Below, piece after piece: positions 24,846 to 35,200 of a DNA stretch of 64,000 bases. The notes below the pieces were generated by a model, which was not told the DNA's origin, did no database searches, and worked only from the letters and a program-made list of their open reading frames with translations. The stretch is from Nitrospiria bacterium (GTDB lineage: Bacteria > Nitrospirota > Nitrospiria > JACQBZ01), in assembly GCA_035517655.1 (NCBI GenBank), contig DATIYJ010000008.1:59488-123487 (forward strand), written 5' to 3'. Numbering within the stretch: position 1 is the first letter of the stretch; each line of letters begins with the position of its first letter. Both the position numbers and the translations under genes were made by a program.

Positions 24846-27355
24846 CGGATCTTGGGCGTACGGCATTCAGTTTAAGGATGAAGTTCACCCTGATGATCGG
24901 TTTGATGATCGTCATGGTGGGGCTGTCCCTGGGTTGGTATTCCCTCTACAGCATGCGCCGGGAGATGGAGAACGAGCTTCTGATGAGGGGCAAAAGCCTG
25001 ACGCTGGCTCTGGCTTCAACCAGCAAGTTCGGCGTGATCGCGGAGGATTCGGCGAACCTGAAGAACATCATCCAGGGGACGCTGGATTCCGAACAGAAAC
25101 CTACCGCGTTGGAATACATCCGCATCTATAATGCAAAACAGACCATCCTGGCCGAGCAGTTTAGGGAGGGTGAAGAGGATAAATCCAAACTGAGTATCGT
25201 CCAACCTGGTGAGTTTGACGAAGCCAAAACGGAGATTTTGGTCAAGCGGGTGGCGGATCCTAAAGGGGATGACGAATATCCCTATGCCCTTTTGGCTCCG
25301 ATTATATTGCACAAGACGGTCAACGCGGGAATCGATGAAACCACGACGCAGTTGTTCAATCTTCAGAGCGGTCGGGATCAGGCCGTGCTGATTGGATACG
25401 TCGAGCTGGGAATTTCCGACGCCCCGGTTCGAGACAAGGGCAAGGAGCTTGTCCGGTTTTATGTCCTCCTGACCTTCGGGGTGATCGCCTTCGGCATTCT
25501 CGGTTCGAGTTGGTTTGTGCGTGCGATCCTAAGGCCGGTTCAAGGGATGATCGAAACGGCGATCTTAATTTCCCGCGGCGATCTCAGCAAATCGGTTGAT
25601 GTGGTTTCCGGGGATGAGCTGGGTCAATTGGCCAGGATTTTCAACCGGATGACGGATTCCTTGCGTGAACGCGACACCCAGCTCCAGACGCAGTTCCAGG
25701 CCCTGGAGTCCACGCACGCCGACCTTCGGCAGACCACGAGGGAATTGGAGGTCTCCAAGGATCAATTGGAATTGAGGGTTCGCCAACGGACGGAAGAGTT
25801 GGCGAACAAGAACACAGAGCTTCAGACCATGATGGAGAAGGCGCAGGAGGCGGATCGTCTGAAGACCCAGTTCCTCGCCAATATGAGCCATGAGTTGCGC
25901 ACGCCGTTGAACGCCATCATCGGGTTTGCCCAGGTCATGCTGGAAGGGATTGACGGTCAAATCACGGACGTGCAGCGCAAGGACCTGACCGCCATCTATC
26001 AGAGCGGGAAACACCTTCTGGAGATGATCAACGACATTCTGGATGTGGCCAAGATCGAGGCCGGCCAGATGACGCTTCACCTGGAGGAAACCCGGCTCGA
26101 CGAAATTGTCCAAAGCGTGATGGCCTCGTCCAAGGGACTGATCAAGGGCAAGGAAATCGAGGTGACCAGCGAGGTCGCAAAGGACCTTCCGATGATTCGG
26201 GCGGATCGCGTTCGCCTTCGACAGGTCTTGTTGAACCTGATCAGCAATGCGGTCAAATTTACGGCAAAAGGCGAGGTTCGGGTCAAAGCCGTCAGGAATT
26301 CGAAATCGATCCGTGTCAGTGTAAGCGACACCGGCATGGGCATCCGTCAAGACGACGTGCCGAAACTATTCAAGGAGTTCCGGCAACTGGACGCCTCCAC
26401 CACGCGGAATCAGGGCGGGACCGGTCTGGGTCTTGTGATCGTCAAGCGGTTCATCGAACTCCATGGCGGCCGGATCTGGGTGGAGAGTCAGTTCGGCCAC
26501 GGTTCAACATTTTCATTCACCCTGCCCTTGGAATCGTCCACACAGGAGGTTCTACGGACGAGCGGGGCCCGGGCGAATCCGTCCGCCGATGAACCGTCCT
26601 CGGCGGATCCATCGGAGAAGCCGCAAGGATCGATCGTGGCCGTGATCGACGATGATCCGCTGGTGGTCTCCCTATTCCGGCGTTACCTGGAATCCGAACC
26701 TTTTCAGGTTGTGGGCGTGGATCCCACCCATGACATCATGGATCGGGTGGTCCGTATCCATCCCCAGGCGATCGTTCTTGATATCTTAATGAAACCGAAA
26801 AGCGGGTGGAATGTTTTGCAGGAGCTCAAAGAGAATCCACAAACAAAGCAAATCCCGGTCGTGATCTGTTCCATCCTGGATGACAGCGGAAAAGGGTATG
26901 CTCTGGGAGCGGTGGATTACCTGGTCAAACCGGTCAGTCAAGAGGCGGTTCTCCAAGCTCTGAACCGGTTGGGAACGGTTCGCAACGTGGCTGTCGTTGA
27001 CGACGATCCGATGGCGATTGCATTGATGCAAAAAGTCTTGGGCCGGCAACCGTATCGGGTGCACGCGGCCATGGGCGGAGAGGAGGGGCTGGCCCTGATT
27101 CGGAATGAAAAGCCGGACATCGTTTTTCTTGATCTGATGATGCCCGGCATGGACGGATTCGAAGTTCTTGATGCCCTTCACGCGGATCCGGCCACCCGGA
27201 ATATCCCGGTCGCGATCGTTACGGCCAAAGATCTGACGCCGGCAGACCGGGAGCGCCTAAACGGCAAAGTGATCACGTCCATCCAGAAAAACGTCCTGGG
27301 CGAGGCCGATTTTATGGTTGAAGTAAAGGCCGCGCTCAAGCGTTTGGATGTATAA
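24842..27355 (+). CDS. Hybrid sensor histidine kinase with two receiver domains
   Basis: The product is 837 aa. A transmembrane helix (about 14-36), a periplasmic sensor of some 165 residues, and a second helix (about 204-226) are followed by HAMP (about 226-280), a coiled coil, HisKA with the phospho-acceptor His350 in MSHELRTPLN, and HATPase_c with the N box (LISNAVKFTAKG), G1 (SDTGMGI) and G2 (GGTGLGLVIVKRF). Two receiver domains follow: REC1 with Asp647 (VLDIL) and REC2 with Asp764 (FLDLMMPGMDG), each with acidic pair and Lys. The start overlaps the binding-protein gene, suggesting that protein as an input partner. Output is likely the REC-GAF-HD-GYP protein downstream. Confidence 0.94.
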   Translation: MTDLGRTAFSLRMKFTLMIGLMIVMVGLSLGWYSLYSMRREMENELLMRGKSLTLALASTSKFGVIAEDSANLKNIIQGTLDSEQKPTALEYIRIYNAKQTILAEQFREGEEDKSKLSIVQPGEFDEAKTEILVKRVADPKGDDEYPYALLAPIILHKTVNAGIDETTTQLFNLQSGRDQAVLIGYVELGISDAPVRDKGKELVRFYVLLTFGVIAFGILGSSWFVRAILRPVQGMIETAILISRGDLSKSVDVVSGDELGQLARIFNRMTDSLRERDTQLQTQFQALESTHADLRQTTRELEVSKDQLELRVRQRTEELANKNTELQTMMEKAQEADRLKTQFLANMSHELRTPLNAIIGFAQVMLEGIDGQITDVQRKDLTAIYQSGKHLLEMINDILDVAKIEAGQMTLHLEETRLDEIVQSVMASSKGLIKGKEIEVTSEVAKDLPMIRADRVRLRQVLLNLISNAVKFTAKGEVRVKAVRNSKSIRVSVSDTGMGIRQDDVPKLFKEFRQLDASTTRNQGGTGLGLVIVKRFIELHGGRIWVESQFGHGSTFSFTLPLESSTQEVLRTSGARANPSADEPSSADPSEKPQGSIVAVIDDDPLVVSLFRRYLESEPFQVVGVDPTHDIMDRVVRIHPQAIVLDILMKPKSGWNVLQELKENPQTKQIPVVICSILDDSGKGYALGAVDYLVKPVSQEAVLQALNRLGTVRNVAVVDDDPMAIALMQKVLGRQPYRVHAAMGGEEGLALIRNEKPDIVFLDLMMPGMDGFEVLDALHADPATRNIPVAIVTAKDLTPADRERLNGKVITSIQKNVLGEADFMVEVKAALKRLDV

Positions 27356-27405
27356 TATAGGCCGACGGCAGACTCAGGGCCGTCCGTAATGAGAAGGAGG
27401 GTTCA

Positions 27406-29040
27406 ATGGAATCGAAAAGAAAGATCCTTTACGTGGAGGACAATCCGGAGAACGTCCTTTTGATCAGGAGAGTCCTTGAGGCCAAGGGGTATGAGGTGTT
27501 GGAAGCCGAAAACGGAATGACCGGGATCGCGATGGCTGAGCGGGAACACCCGGACCTGATTCTGATGGACATCAATCTGCCGGATATGGACGGATACGCC
27601 GCGGCCACGAAGATCAAAAACACGAAGGGCCTGGAGGCGATTCCCATCGTGGCCTTGACCGCGAATGTAATGAAGGGCGACCGGGAACGGACACTGACCG
27701 CCGGTTGCGACGGCTATATCGCCAAACCGATCGATGTTTCGACGTTCGCGGGTCAAGTCGAAACCTTTTTAAAAGGGCTGAAGGAATCGGTGAGTCCCGA
27801 GGATGAAAAAGTTTACTTAAAGGAGCACAGCGTTCGACTGGTTGAACATTTGGAAGAGCGGATCCGGGAGTTAACGGAGGCGAATGAACAACGGCAACGG
27901 AGCCTGGACAAGCTCGAAGAACGGACCAAAGAACTGGTTCTGCTCCTGGAAATTACCACGACCGTTTCATCCTCGCTGAACCTCCGGGAGCTGTTGCAGA
28001 CCTCCGCCCAAATCGCCACGGAGCGGCTGGGAGTTACCTTCTGCCGGATTCTTCTGATCAACCGGCAGCAGAATCATCTGATGGTCATGGCCGCGCATCC
28101 GAGGCGGGAGCTCGATGGAGATTTTGAAATCGGCCGTTTCTGTGAAACCCGAGAATCGGAATATCTACGCGCGGTTCAGACGGCCTCGGAACCTCTCTTG
28201 CTGCGCGGGGCGGACATTATGACCAAAGCGCGCACCCCGTTGGATCGGTCGCTCTTTACCGGCGGGGTGGAAGATCTGCAGTCCCTTTTAATCTGTCCCG
28301 TGAGCAAGAAATCAAATCTTTTAGGCCTTCTGGTTCTGGGAGAGATCCGGCAATGGGAGCGGAGCCCCTTTGCGCCGGGGAAGGTCCGACTGTGCGATTC
28401 CGTCGCCCGTCAGATGGCCGGCGCGATTGAGAACGCCAGGCTGTTTGAAGAGGTCGTTTTGAGAGGAAACCAAATAAAGGCGGCCAACCTGGACTCCATC
28501 AAGGCGCTGGCCTCGGCCCTGGAAACGAAAGATGTGGAGACCATGGGGCATTCGGATCGCACGGTCGAACACGCGCTGTTGCTCGGCCGGCGGTTGGGGT
28601 TTTCAGAGAACGACCAAGAGGTGCTTCAATATGCGGCGATCCTCCATGACATCGGCAAGATCGGGATTCCGGAATCGATCCTAAAGAAGCCGGGCAAATT
28701 GACTGCGGACGAATATGAAGTGATGAAGCAGCATCCGGTCCTCGGAGCGCAGATCATTCAACCCGTCAAATTTCTGGAACCGGTTGTTCCGTTGGTCCGG
28801 GCGGATCACGAACGGTGGGACGGAAAGGGGTATCCGAACGGGCTGCGAGGCGAGGAGATTCCGTTGGGGGCGCGGGTTGTTGCCCTTGTGGACGCTTACG
28901 ATGCGATGACATTCGACCGGGTGTACCGAAAGGCCCCCGGCAAGGAATACGCGGTCAACGAAATGCAGAAAAACGCCGGAACCCAGTTTGATCCCCAACT
29001 GGTCAAACTGTTTTTGGAAATCCTGAAAGAGACGCCTTAG
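27406..29040 (+). CDS. Response regulator: REC-GAF-HD-GYP (c-di-GMP phosphodiesterase type)
   Basis: The product is 544 aa. REC occupies about 1-120 with phospho-acceptor Asp55 (LILMDINLPDMDG) and Lys (YIAKPID). A coiled coil (about 140-175) and a GAF domain (about 180-345, LLQTSAQIATERLGVTFCRILLI) lead to an HD-GYP domain with intact His414-Asp415 (ILHDIGKIGIP), HPVLGAQII, and DHERWDGKGYPNGLRGEEIP. It should degrade c-di-GMP under phosphorylation and GAF control. AGAAGGAGGG precedes the ATG. It is the last gene of the cluster, and convergent with the TPR gene at 29043 (2-nt gap). Confidence 0.94.
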   Translation: MESKRKILYVEDNPENVLLIRRVLEAKGYEVLEAENGMTGIAMAEREHPDLILMDINLPDMDGYAAATKIKNTKGLEAIPIVALTANVMKGDRERTLTAGCDGYIAKPIDVSTFAGQVETFLKGLKESVSPEDEKVYLKEHSVRLVEHLEERIRELTEANEQRQRSLDKLEERTKELVLLLEITTTVSSSLNLRELLQTSAQIATERLGVTFCRILLINRQQNHLMVMAAHPRRELDGDFEIGRFCETRESEYLRAVQTASEPLLLRGADIMTKARTPLDRSLFTGGVEDLQSLLICPVSKKSNLLGLLVLGEIRQWERSPFAPGKVRLCDSVARQMAGAIENARLFEEVVLRGNQIKAANLDSIKALASALETKDVETMGHSDRTVEHALLLGRRLGFSENDQEVLQYAAILHDIGKIGIPESILKKPGKLTADEYEVMKQHPVLGAQIIQPVKFLEPVVPLVRADHERWDGKGYPNGLRGEEIPLGARVVALVDAYDAMTFDRVYRKAPGKEYAVNEMQKNAGTQFDPQLVKLFLEILKETP

Positions 29041-29042
29041 GC

Positions 29043-29387
29043 TCATTCCGGGCCCGGCAGGGGCTCGTTGGTTGAGGTCTTTCGTATGGGACTGTATTTC
29101 GTGTTCGCGTCGTATGCCTGATCGAACACCTCCATGGCTTTCTTCATGTCCTTCAGCTTGTAATACGAATACCCCATAAAATAGTAGGCGTTGGCGTTTT
29201 CGGGGTCGATCTCGGTCGCGGTCTCAAACTCCTTGATCGCGTTCTTGTAATCCTGCTTGAAGTACAGCTCCAGACCGGTGTTGAAATGCCGTTTCGCCGT
29301 TTCCGCGTCGAACAACTCGTCCGCAAAAACCGGATAGGCGCCGATCACGGCCGTCAACAGTACGGCCCAAGCGATTCGAGTCATCAT
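29043..29387 (-). CDS. Exported small TPR protein
   Basis: The product is 114 aa with a signal peptide (MMTRIAWAVLLTAVIGAYPV, cut near FADE) and two TPR motifs (AKRHFNTGLELYFKQDYKNA, then NAYYFMGYSYYKLKDMKKAM). The tail KTSTNEPLPGPE is probably disordered. It lies 38 nt after the SurA-like gene on the same strand and is likely the last gene of the gmhA-mfd-isomerase transcript. It may assist periplasmic folding; that is inference. Confidence 0.82.
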   Translation of the reverse strand: MMTRIAWAVLLTAVIGAYPVFADELFDAETAKRHFNTGLELYFKQDYKNAIKEFETATEIDPENANAYYFMGYSYYKLKDMKKAMEVFDQAYDANTKYSPIRKTSTNEPLPGPE

Positions 29388-29425
29388 GTCGTCCTCCTTG
29401 CCCTGCGGTTTTTTCCGTTCCTTCC

Positions 29426-30394
29426 CTAATATTTGATTTCGACCTGGCCGGCGGCCCGCAGATCTTTAAGCCATTTTTCATACAAATCGGCCGATCGCTC
29501 CTGAAACAAGAGATCCTGAATTTCCGGCCTGACTTCCTCGATCGGGCGGGTTTTGGAAGGAAGGATCTCATCGAGCCGGAAAATGTGGGCCCCCGAGGCC
29601 GTTTTGACCGGCTCGCTGATCTCGCCGGGCTTTAAGTGCTCGATCGCCCGGTGCACGTCCGGCAGCATCTGGTCCGCGTCGAGGTTGCCCAGATCGCCGT
29701 CGCCTTTCCTGTCCGCCCCGGCCGCGTATTGCTGGGCCAGGGTTTGAAAATCCGCGCCTTTTTTAAGTCGGTCAACCGCATCCCGGACGCTCTGGTCGAA
29801 TGACGGCGAGGCGTCTGGCGTTGAAAGGGGGATAAAAATCTGGTGAAGATGATACTGCAACGGGGTCCGAAACCGGTCCGGATGTTCCTCGTAGTATGCG
29901 CGGATATCCTGATCGCTCAGAAGTACGCCGGACTTCACTTCGCGGTTCACGAGTTTGAGGATCATAATTTGATCCTTCAGCCCTTTCTTATACTGGTCGA
30001 GACTGGAATGCTCTTCTTCCAGCGCTTTTTCAAGGGCCGCATCGTTGGCCATGCCGTTTTTTTGTTTCACGTCCTGCACCGCTTTATCAATTTCATCCGG
30101 TTCGACCGTGATGCCCTTCTTCTGGGCCAGTTGCAATTGGAGTTTCTGGTCGATCAGTTGTTCCAGAACCTTCTGTTCGGAAACCGGCGTGCGGGCCGGC
30201 GTTCCATCGGGCGTCAAGGTCAGTAAACCGAGGCGCGCCCGTGCGGCGGCCGATTTCAGGTCGGATGCGGTGATGATCTCGCCGTTGACGATGGCCGCGA
30301 TGCGGTCCACGGTCACCGCGTCGCCAAGCTGCGGTTGGGCCGCGACCGTGAACAAAAAGGCCGAAAGGACGATGCGGGCGAATCGCTTACTCAT
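29426..30394 (-). CDS. SurA-like periplasmic peptidyl-prolyl isomerase
   Basis: The product is 322 aa. It has a signal peptide (MSKRFARIVLSAFLFTVAAQ), then a SurA N-terminal chaperone domain (VDRIAAIVNGEIITASDLKS, EQLIDQKLQLQLAQKKGI), then a PpiC parvulin domain (HLHQIFIPLS, ADFQTLAQQYAAGADRKGDGDLGNL, GEISEPVKTASGAHIFRLDEI). It probably escorts outer-membrane proteins. It overlaps the preceding isomerase gene by 8 nt, so translation is coupled. Confidence 0.92.
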   Translation of the reverse strand: MSKRFARIVLSAFLFTVAAQPQLGDAVTVDRIAAIVNGEIITASDLKSAAARARLGLLTLTPDGTPARTPVSEQKVLEQLIDQKLQLQLAQKKGITVEPDEIDKAVQDVKQKNGMANDAALEKALEEEHSSLDQYKKGLKDQIMILKLVNREVKSGVLLSDQDIRAYYEEHPDRFRTPLQYHLHQIFIPLSTPDASPSFDQSVRDAVDRLKKGADFQTLAQQYAAGADRKGDGDLGNLDADQMLPDVHRAIEHLKPGEISEPVKTASGAHIFRLDEILPSKTRPIEEVRPEIQDLLFQERSADLYEKWLKDLRAAGQVEIKY

Positions 30395-31373
30395 GAACGG
30401 GCTCCGGGGCGGAATCCCCTACGCCCAACGGTTGATAGAGGATCTGGTCATTCACCCTGATACGGGCCTTTCCTTTTAAACCGGCGACCCAGTCCGCGAA
30501 CGACTTTTCACGCCGCTCCTGGGTCAGTTGGGCTCGAATCCTCTCGGCGGCTTCGGCCGGCGACATCGGTCGCTCCGGATGCTGTTCCTCCACCTTGAAG
30601 AGATGATACCCGTATGCGGTTTTGACAATCGGGCTGATCTTTCCGACCCCCAGGGAGAAGACGATGTCAAATTCCTCCGGCATCTCGCCCCGGGTAAAAA
30701 ACCCGAGATCGCCGCCCTGTTCTTTATCCGGGCTGAGCGAGCGGGCTTTCGCCAGGGATGCGAAGTCGGCTCCCTGCGTCAGTTGGAGGCGAAGCGATTT
30801 GGCGGTCTCCTCGTTGGCCACGACGATCTGGCGCGCACGGACCTCGTTCGGGTGCACGAATTCCTTGGGGTGCTCTCGGTAGTAATTCTGGATTTCGTCG
30901 TCCGAGATCCGAATGGTCTGGGGAACGGCCTGGTTGACGGCCTTCTGGCTGAGGAGTTCCTTTCGAAGTCGCTCTTTCCATTGGTCAAGGGTGGTTCGTT
31001 GACTCTGGATCATGGCCTCAAACTCTCCGGGCGCGTAGTCGCCCTTGATTCGGTCGATGGCTTGTTGGAGCTCATCGGGGCCGACCTCCAGTTTCAGCCT
31101 TCCGGCTTCGGCCAGAAACAGGCGCTGCTCGATCATCTCGTTGAGAATGTTCCGCTTGAGTTCCTTGACGGATTCGCTGTTTTCGTCGATCGGGCCCTCG
31201 AGCTTGGCTTCCATGAAAGCGGTCCTGAACTCTTCGAGACTGATGTTGTCCTCGTCAATCGTGGCGACGATCGGCGACGAAGGGAGAACGCCGGTTTTCC
31301 CGCAGCCGACGCAGAGCACCACCAGGGCATATAAACAGAACGGGTTAGTGTGGAGCCGCAGGCGCAGGGTCAT
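30387..31373 (-). CDS. PpiC-type peptidyl-prolyl isomerase, probable lipoprotein
   Basis: The product is 328 aa. The N-terminus LYALVVLCVGCGKTG has a plausible lipobox ending at the second cysteine (VGC), less standard at -3. A SurA-like N-terminal domain (IDEDNISLEEFRTAFMEAKLEG, LNEMIEQRLFLAEAGRLKL) is followed by a parvulin domain (EVRARQIVVANEETAKSL, LSPDKEQGGDLGFFTRGEMPEEF, ISPIVKTAYGYHLFKVEE). It is the middle of three consecutive isomerase genes; its start overlaps the stop of the upstream one by 29 nt. Confidence 0.9.
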   Translation of the reverse strand: MTLRLRLHTNPFCLYALVVLCVGCGKTGVLPSSPIVATIDEDNISLEEFRTAFMEAKLEGPIDENSESVKELKRNILNEMIEQRLFLAEAGRLKLEVGPDELQQAIDRIKGDYAPGEFEAMIQSQRTTLDQWKERLRKELLSQKAVNQAVPQTIRISDDEIQNYYREHPKEFVHPNEVRARQIVVANEETAKSLRLQLTQGADFASLAKARSLSPDKEQGGDLGFFTRGEMPEEFDIVFSLGVGKISPIVKTAYGYHLFKVEEQHPERPMSPAEAAERIRAQLTQERREKSFADWVAGLKGKARIRVNDQILYQPLGVGDSAPEPVHE

Positions 31374-32247
31374 GGTTTCTTAAGGCGTCTTCTCCGATGG
31401 AGGCCAATCGGGACTCCGAAATGACGATATTGGATTCGGCCCGCAACGTTTTGACGAGTTCGTCGAAAAGGGCCGATTCTTTTTCCTTGACGATCTGTTC
31501 GCGGACCTCGTCCCGCACGTCGTCCACCGAGAGGGGTTTTTGACTGCGGCGGCTTTGAACGCGGATGATATGGTAGCCGTACGAGGTCCTCACCACATCG
31601 CTGATCTGGCCGGGCTTCAGTTCGAAAACGGCCTTCTCGAATTCCGGGAGCACACGGCCTTTTCGCAACACGCCCAGGTCGCCGCCCTTGTCCTTTGTGG
31701 CGGGGTCGATCGAGCGCGACTTGGCCAGCGCGGCGAAATCGGCGCCCCGGCGCAGGCGTCCCAACAGGGCCCGGGCTTCGGCTTGGGTTTTGACCAGGAT
31801 GTGGCTCGCCCGCGCTTCTTCAATCAACGGAAGGGATTCCCGATGGGTGTTGAAGTAGGCCTCCAAGTCCGTGTCCGATACCTGGATTTTTTTCTCGATC
31901 AGCTCATGAAGCGTGGCGTCCAGCAACAGCCGCTCTTTATAGGACTCCACCTGTTCCCCGAAGGTTTTGTCCTGGTCCAGTTTTAATTGATGCGCTTTCT
32001 GCAGCAGCAGCTCGCGCGTGATCAATTCGCCCAGAAAATCTTTTTTCCCGTTCGGCCCGGCGTAGGCCGTTCGGACCGCTTCGGGAAGCTGCGACCATTT
32101 CTGGTTGAACTGATCGACCGTGATCGTTGCGGCGTTCACCTGGGCGAGAGTGGAATCCGGGGTCGAAATGGCGGGAGCGGCCGATTTGTTGCAGGCCAAA
32201 AGCCCTGCGGTCACCAACACGATCCTTAAAACGAAACTCCTGGACAT
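31345..32247 (-). CDS. PpiC-type peptidyl-prolyl isomerase lipoprotein
   Basis: The product is 300 aa with a good lipobox (GLLAC) after a short hydrophobic helix. Its N-terminal chaperone-like domain has VNAATITVDQFNQKW and LGELITRELLLQKAHQLK. The parvulin domain has EEARASHILVKTQAEARALL, ADFAALAKSRSIDPATKDKGGDLG and ISDVVRTSYGYHIIRV. It begins 27 nt after mfd stops. Having three paralogous isomerases in a row suggests division of labour at the inner and outer membranes. Confidence 0.91.
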   Translation of the reverse strand: MSRSFVLRIVLVTAGLLACNKSAAPAISTPDSTLAQVNAATITVDQFNQKWSQLPEAVRTAYAGPNGKKDFLGELITRELLLQKAHQLKLDQDKTFGEQVESYKERLLLDATLHELIEKKIQVSDTDLEAYFNTHRESLPLIEEARASHILVKTQAEARALLGRLRRGADFAALAKSRSIDPATKDKGGDLGVLRKGRVLPEFEKAVFELKPGQISDVVRTSYGYHIIRVQSRRSQKPLSVDDVRDEVREQIVKEKESALFDELVKTLRAESNIVISESRLASIGEDALRNHDPAPAAPH

Positions 32248-32274
32248 CCGCCCTCCGTTGGATTTCCTACCATA

Positions 32275-35200
32275 TTATAGCAGGCTTTGCAAGTAATTTG
32301 TTACCGTCGCAAAGAGGGTCGGCCATTCGGACTGTTCCGCTTCGGCGAGCCGCAGTTTGACGCTGAATTCGGAGACGAGCCGGAGACGCCCCGAAGCGTC
32401 CGACAGGAGCCGGCGGACCTGGGCGTCGGTCAAAGGACGGGCCGGGCCAAAAACGATAAGAATCCCGTCGCTTTTCGAATCGATCGAATGGATCTTCAGC
32501 CGCCGCGCCAGCGCCTTGATCCCTACGGCCTGCAACAGGCGTTCGACGGGTTCCGGCGGGGCGCCGTAGCGGTCTTCCAATTCGGTTCGGAACGCGCCCA
32601 GATCGGATTCGGTTTTCAGCCCCGCGAGCCTTCGATAAACCGCGAGGCGTTGAGCCGTATCCGGGACATAGGTTTCGGGGATGAAGGCCGAAACCTTTAG
32701 GTTCAGGACCGGCTCGATTTCCTCTTCGGCCTGCTCGCCTTTGAGTTCCTGCACGCATTCCTCGATCAGCTGAAGATAAAAGTCGAAGCCGACCGCCGCG
32801 ATATGGCCGGACTGCTGTTTTCCCAGGAAATTGCCGGCGCCCCGGATTTCCAGGTCGCGGGCCGCGATCCGGAATCCGGCGCCCAGTTCGCAGAACTCCT
32901 GGATCGCCTGGATGCGGGCGCGGGCTTCCTCGGTCAGTCCGCGGTCGGACGGGACGAGCAGGTAGGCGAAGGCCTGATGCCCCGACCGCCCGACGCGCCC
33001 CCGGAGCTGATAGAGATCGGACAGGCCGAATCGATGGGCGTCGTTGATCAGAATGGTGTTGGCGGTGGGGATGTCCAGGCCGGATTCGATGATCGTGGTG
33101 GTCAGGAGGACGTTCGTTTCCTGATGCACGAATTTCCACATCACCCGCTCCAGCTCCCGTCCGTGCATTTGACCGTGCGCCACCGCGAGCTTCGCCTCCG
33201 GGACGAGCTCCCGGAGGAGCTGGCCGAGCCGCTCGATGTCCTGAACGCGGTTGTGGACGAAAAAGACCTGTCCGCCGCGGGCCAATTCCCGGAGAATGGC
33301 GTTCCGGATCACCGAACGGTCGAACCGCGTCAGGATCGTCCGGATGGATAGCCGATCGGCCGGGGGCGTGTCGATGATCGAGAGCTCGCGGATCCCGGTC
33401 AGGGCCATCTGAAGCGTTCGGGGAATGGGCGTCGCGCTGAGGGTGAGGGTGTCCACCGTCTTTCGGAGTTGCTTGAGTTTTTCCTTGTGGCCGACGCCGA
33501 AGCGCTGTTCTTCATCCACGATCAGCAGTCCGAGATCGTGAAAGACGACGTCCTTTTGAAGAAGGCGATGGGTCCCGATCACGATGTCCACCCGACCGGC
33601 CGCCAGATCCGACAGGACCGTCCGCTGTTCCTTCGAGGTGCGGAACCGGCTGAGCGTTTCGACGCGGACCGGAAACGGCGCGAAGCGCTCGCGAAAAGTC
33701 TCCCCGTGCTGCTGCGCCAGCAGGGTCGTCGGCACGAGGACGGCGACCTGCTTTCCGTCGATCACCGCCTTGAACGCGGCCCGCATCGCGACCTCGGTCT
33801 TCCCGTAGCCGACGTCGCCGCAGATCAACCGGTCCATCGGCTGGGCTTCTTCCATGTCCTTTTGGATGTCCTCGATCGCCTTGAGCTGATCGGGCGTCTC
33901 TTCGTAGGCGAAGGCGGCGTCGAACTCGCGCGAGAGCGCGGGGTTTTTTGAGAACGCATGCCCCGGGGTCGTCTCCCGCACGGCGTAGAGTTCCACGATC
34001 TCTTTCGCGATCGTTTCGACCGCCTTCTTGACGCGTCGCGTGGTTCGCGCCCAGGTGACGCCGCCGAGACGATCCAGTTTGGGCCGGTGGCCTTCGACGC
34101 CGGTATATTTCTGGACGAGGTTCAGCCGGTCGACGGGAAGGTAAAGGGTGTCGCCGCCCCGGTATCGCAGGATCAGGAAATCGCTTTCGTAGCCCTGGAT
34201 CGAAAGACGCTTCAGGCCCTCGTAGCGTGCGATCCCGTGTTGAACGTGGACCAAATAGTCTCCATCCTCCAGATCCTCCAGCGAGGCAAGGAACTGGGCC
34301 CGGTTGAGTTTCGGCGCCGGACGGTGCCGGGCGGTCTTGCCGAAGAGGTCCTCGTCCGTCAGGAGGGCGAGACGATTTGGAAGATCGATGAAGCCCGACG
34401 AGAGCCCGCCGACGGCGATCGTGAAGGGGGAAGTCGCTTCCGGCCCGGCGGGTGAGAAGGGAGCCGGACCGGACCCCGTCTCGGCCGGCAGGTCATGCTC
34501 GCGGAACAGGTCCAACATCCGGTCTTTTTGAGCCGCGGTCTTGGCGACGAAGACGACGCGGGCTTTCCGTCGCAAATCGTCCGCCGTCTTGAGCGCGGCG
34601 GAGAGCGGGGTGCCTCTCACGCCCAGGCCCAGGCTTTCGGGAGATCGGGTCGAAAATAAAAGCAGATCCCGGTCCGCTTCGGTCTCGAGATGACTTGTTT
34701 CGAGAAGGATGGACGGTCTCGATTGCAGCTGCCGCTCCAGTTCGTCCGAGGTGAGATAGCGTTGAAGGGCCGTCCGCCGGTCGGGCGGCAGGGAGGACTG
34801 GGCCAGGCGGACCTCGGAATCGAACTCTTCCATGAGGTCCCGGATCTGGGCGGACTCGTCCAGCGCGAGGCGCGCTTCCGGGGGAAGATAGTCCGTCACC
34901 GTGGCGCGGGCCTGATCATCCGGTTCCAGGGCCGGTAGGATTTGGACGCGGGCTTCCGCCGCGGCCGAGAGCTGGGTCTCGGGATCGAAAACCCGGATCG
35001 ACTCGACCTGATCGCCCGCCCATTCGATTCGGACCGGCTCGCGGCCGGCGGTCGAGAAGAGGTCCAGGATTCCTCCGCGCACGCCGAATTCCCCCGGATG
35101 CTGGACGGATTCGGTCCGGGAATAACCGAGATCGACGAGCGATTCGATCAGGCCGTCCCGGTCGGCCGCTTGTCCGGCGGACAGGGAGAGGGCGGCCCCG

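Noticed and set aside
27350..27355. TATAAT at the end of the hybrid kinase gene as a promoter for the response regulator
   Set aside because: No -35 at a workable distance and the gene is closely spaced, so co-transcription explains expression better.
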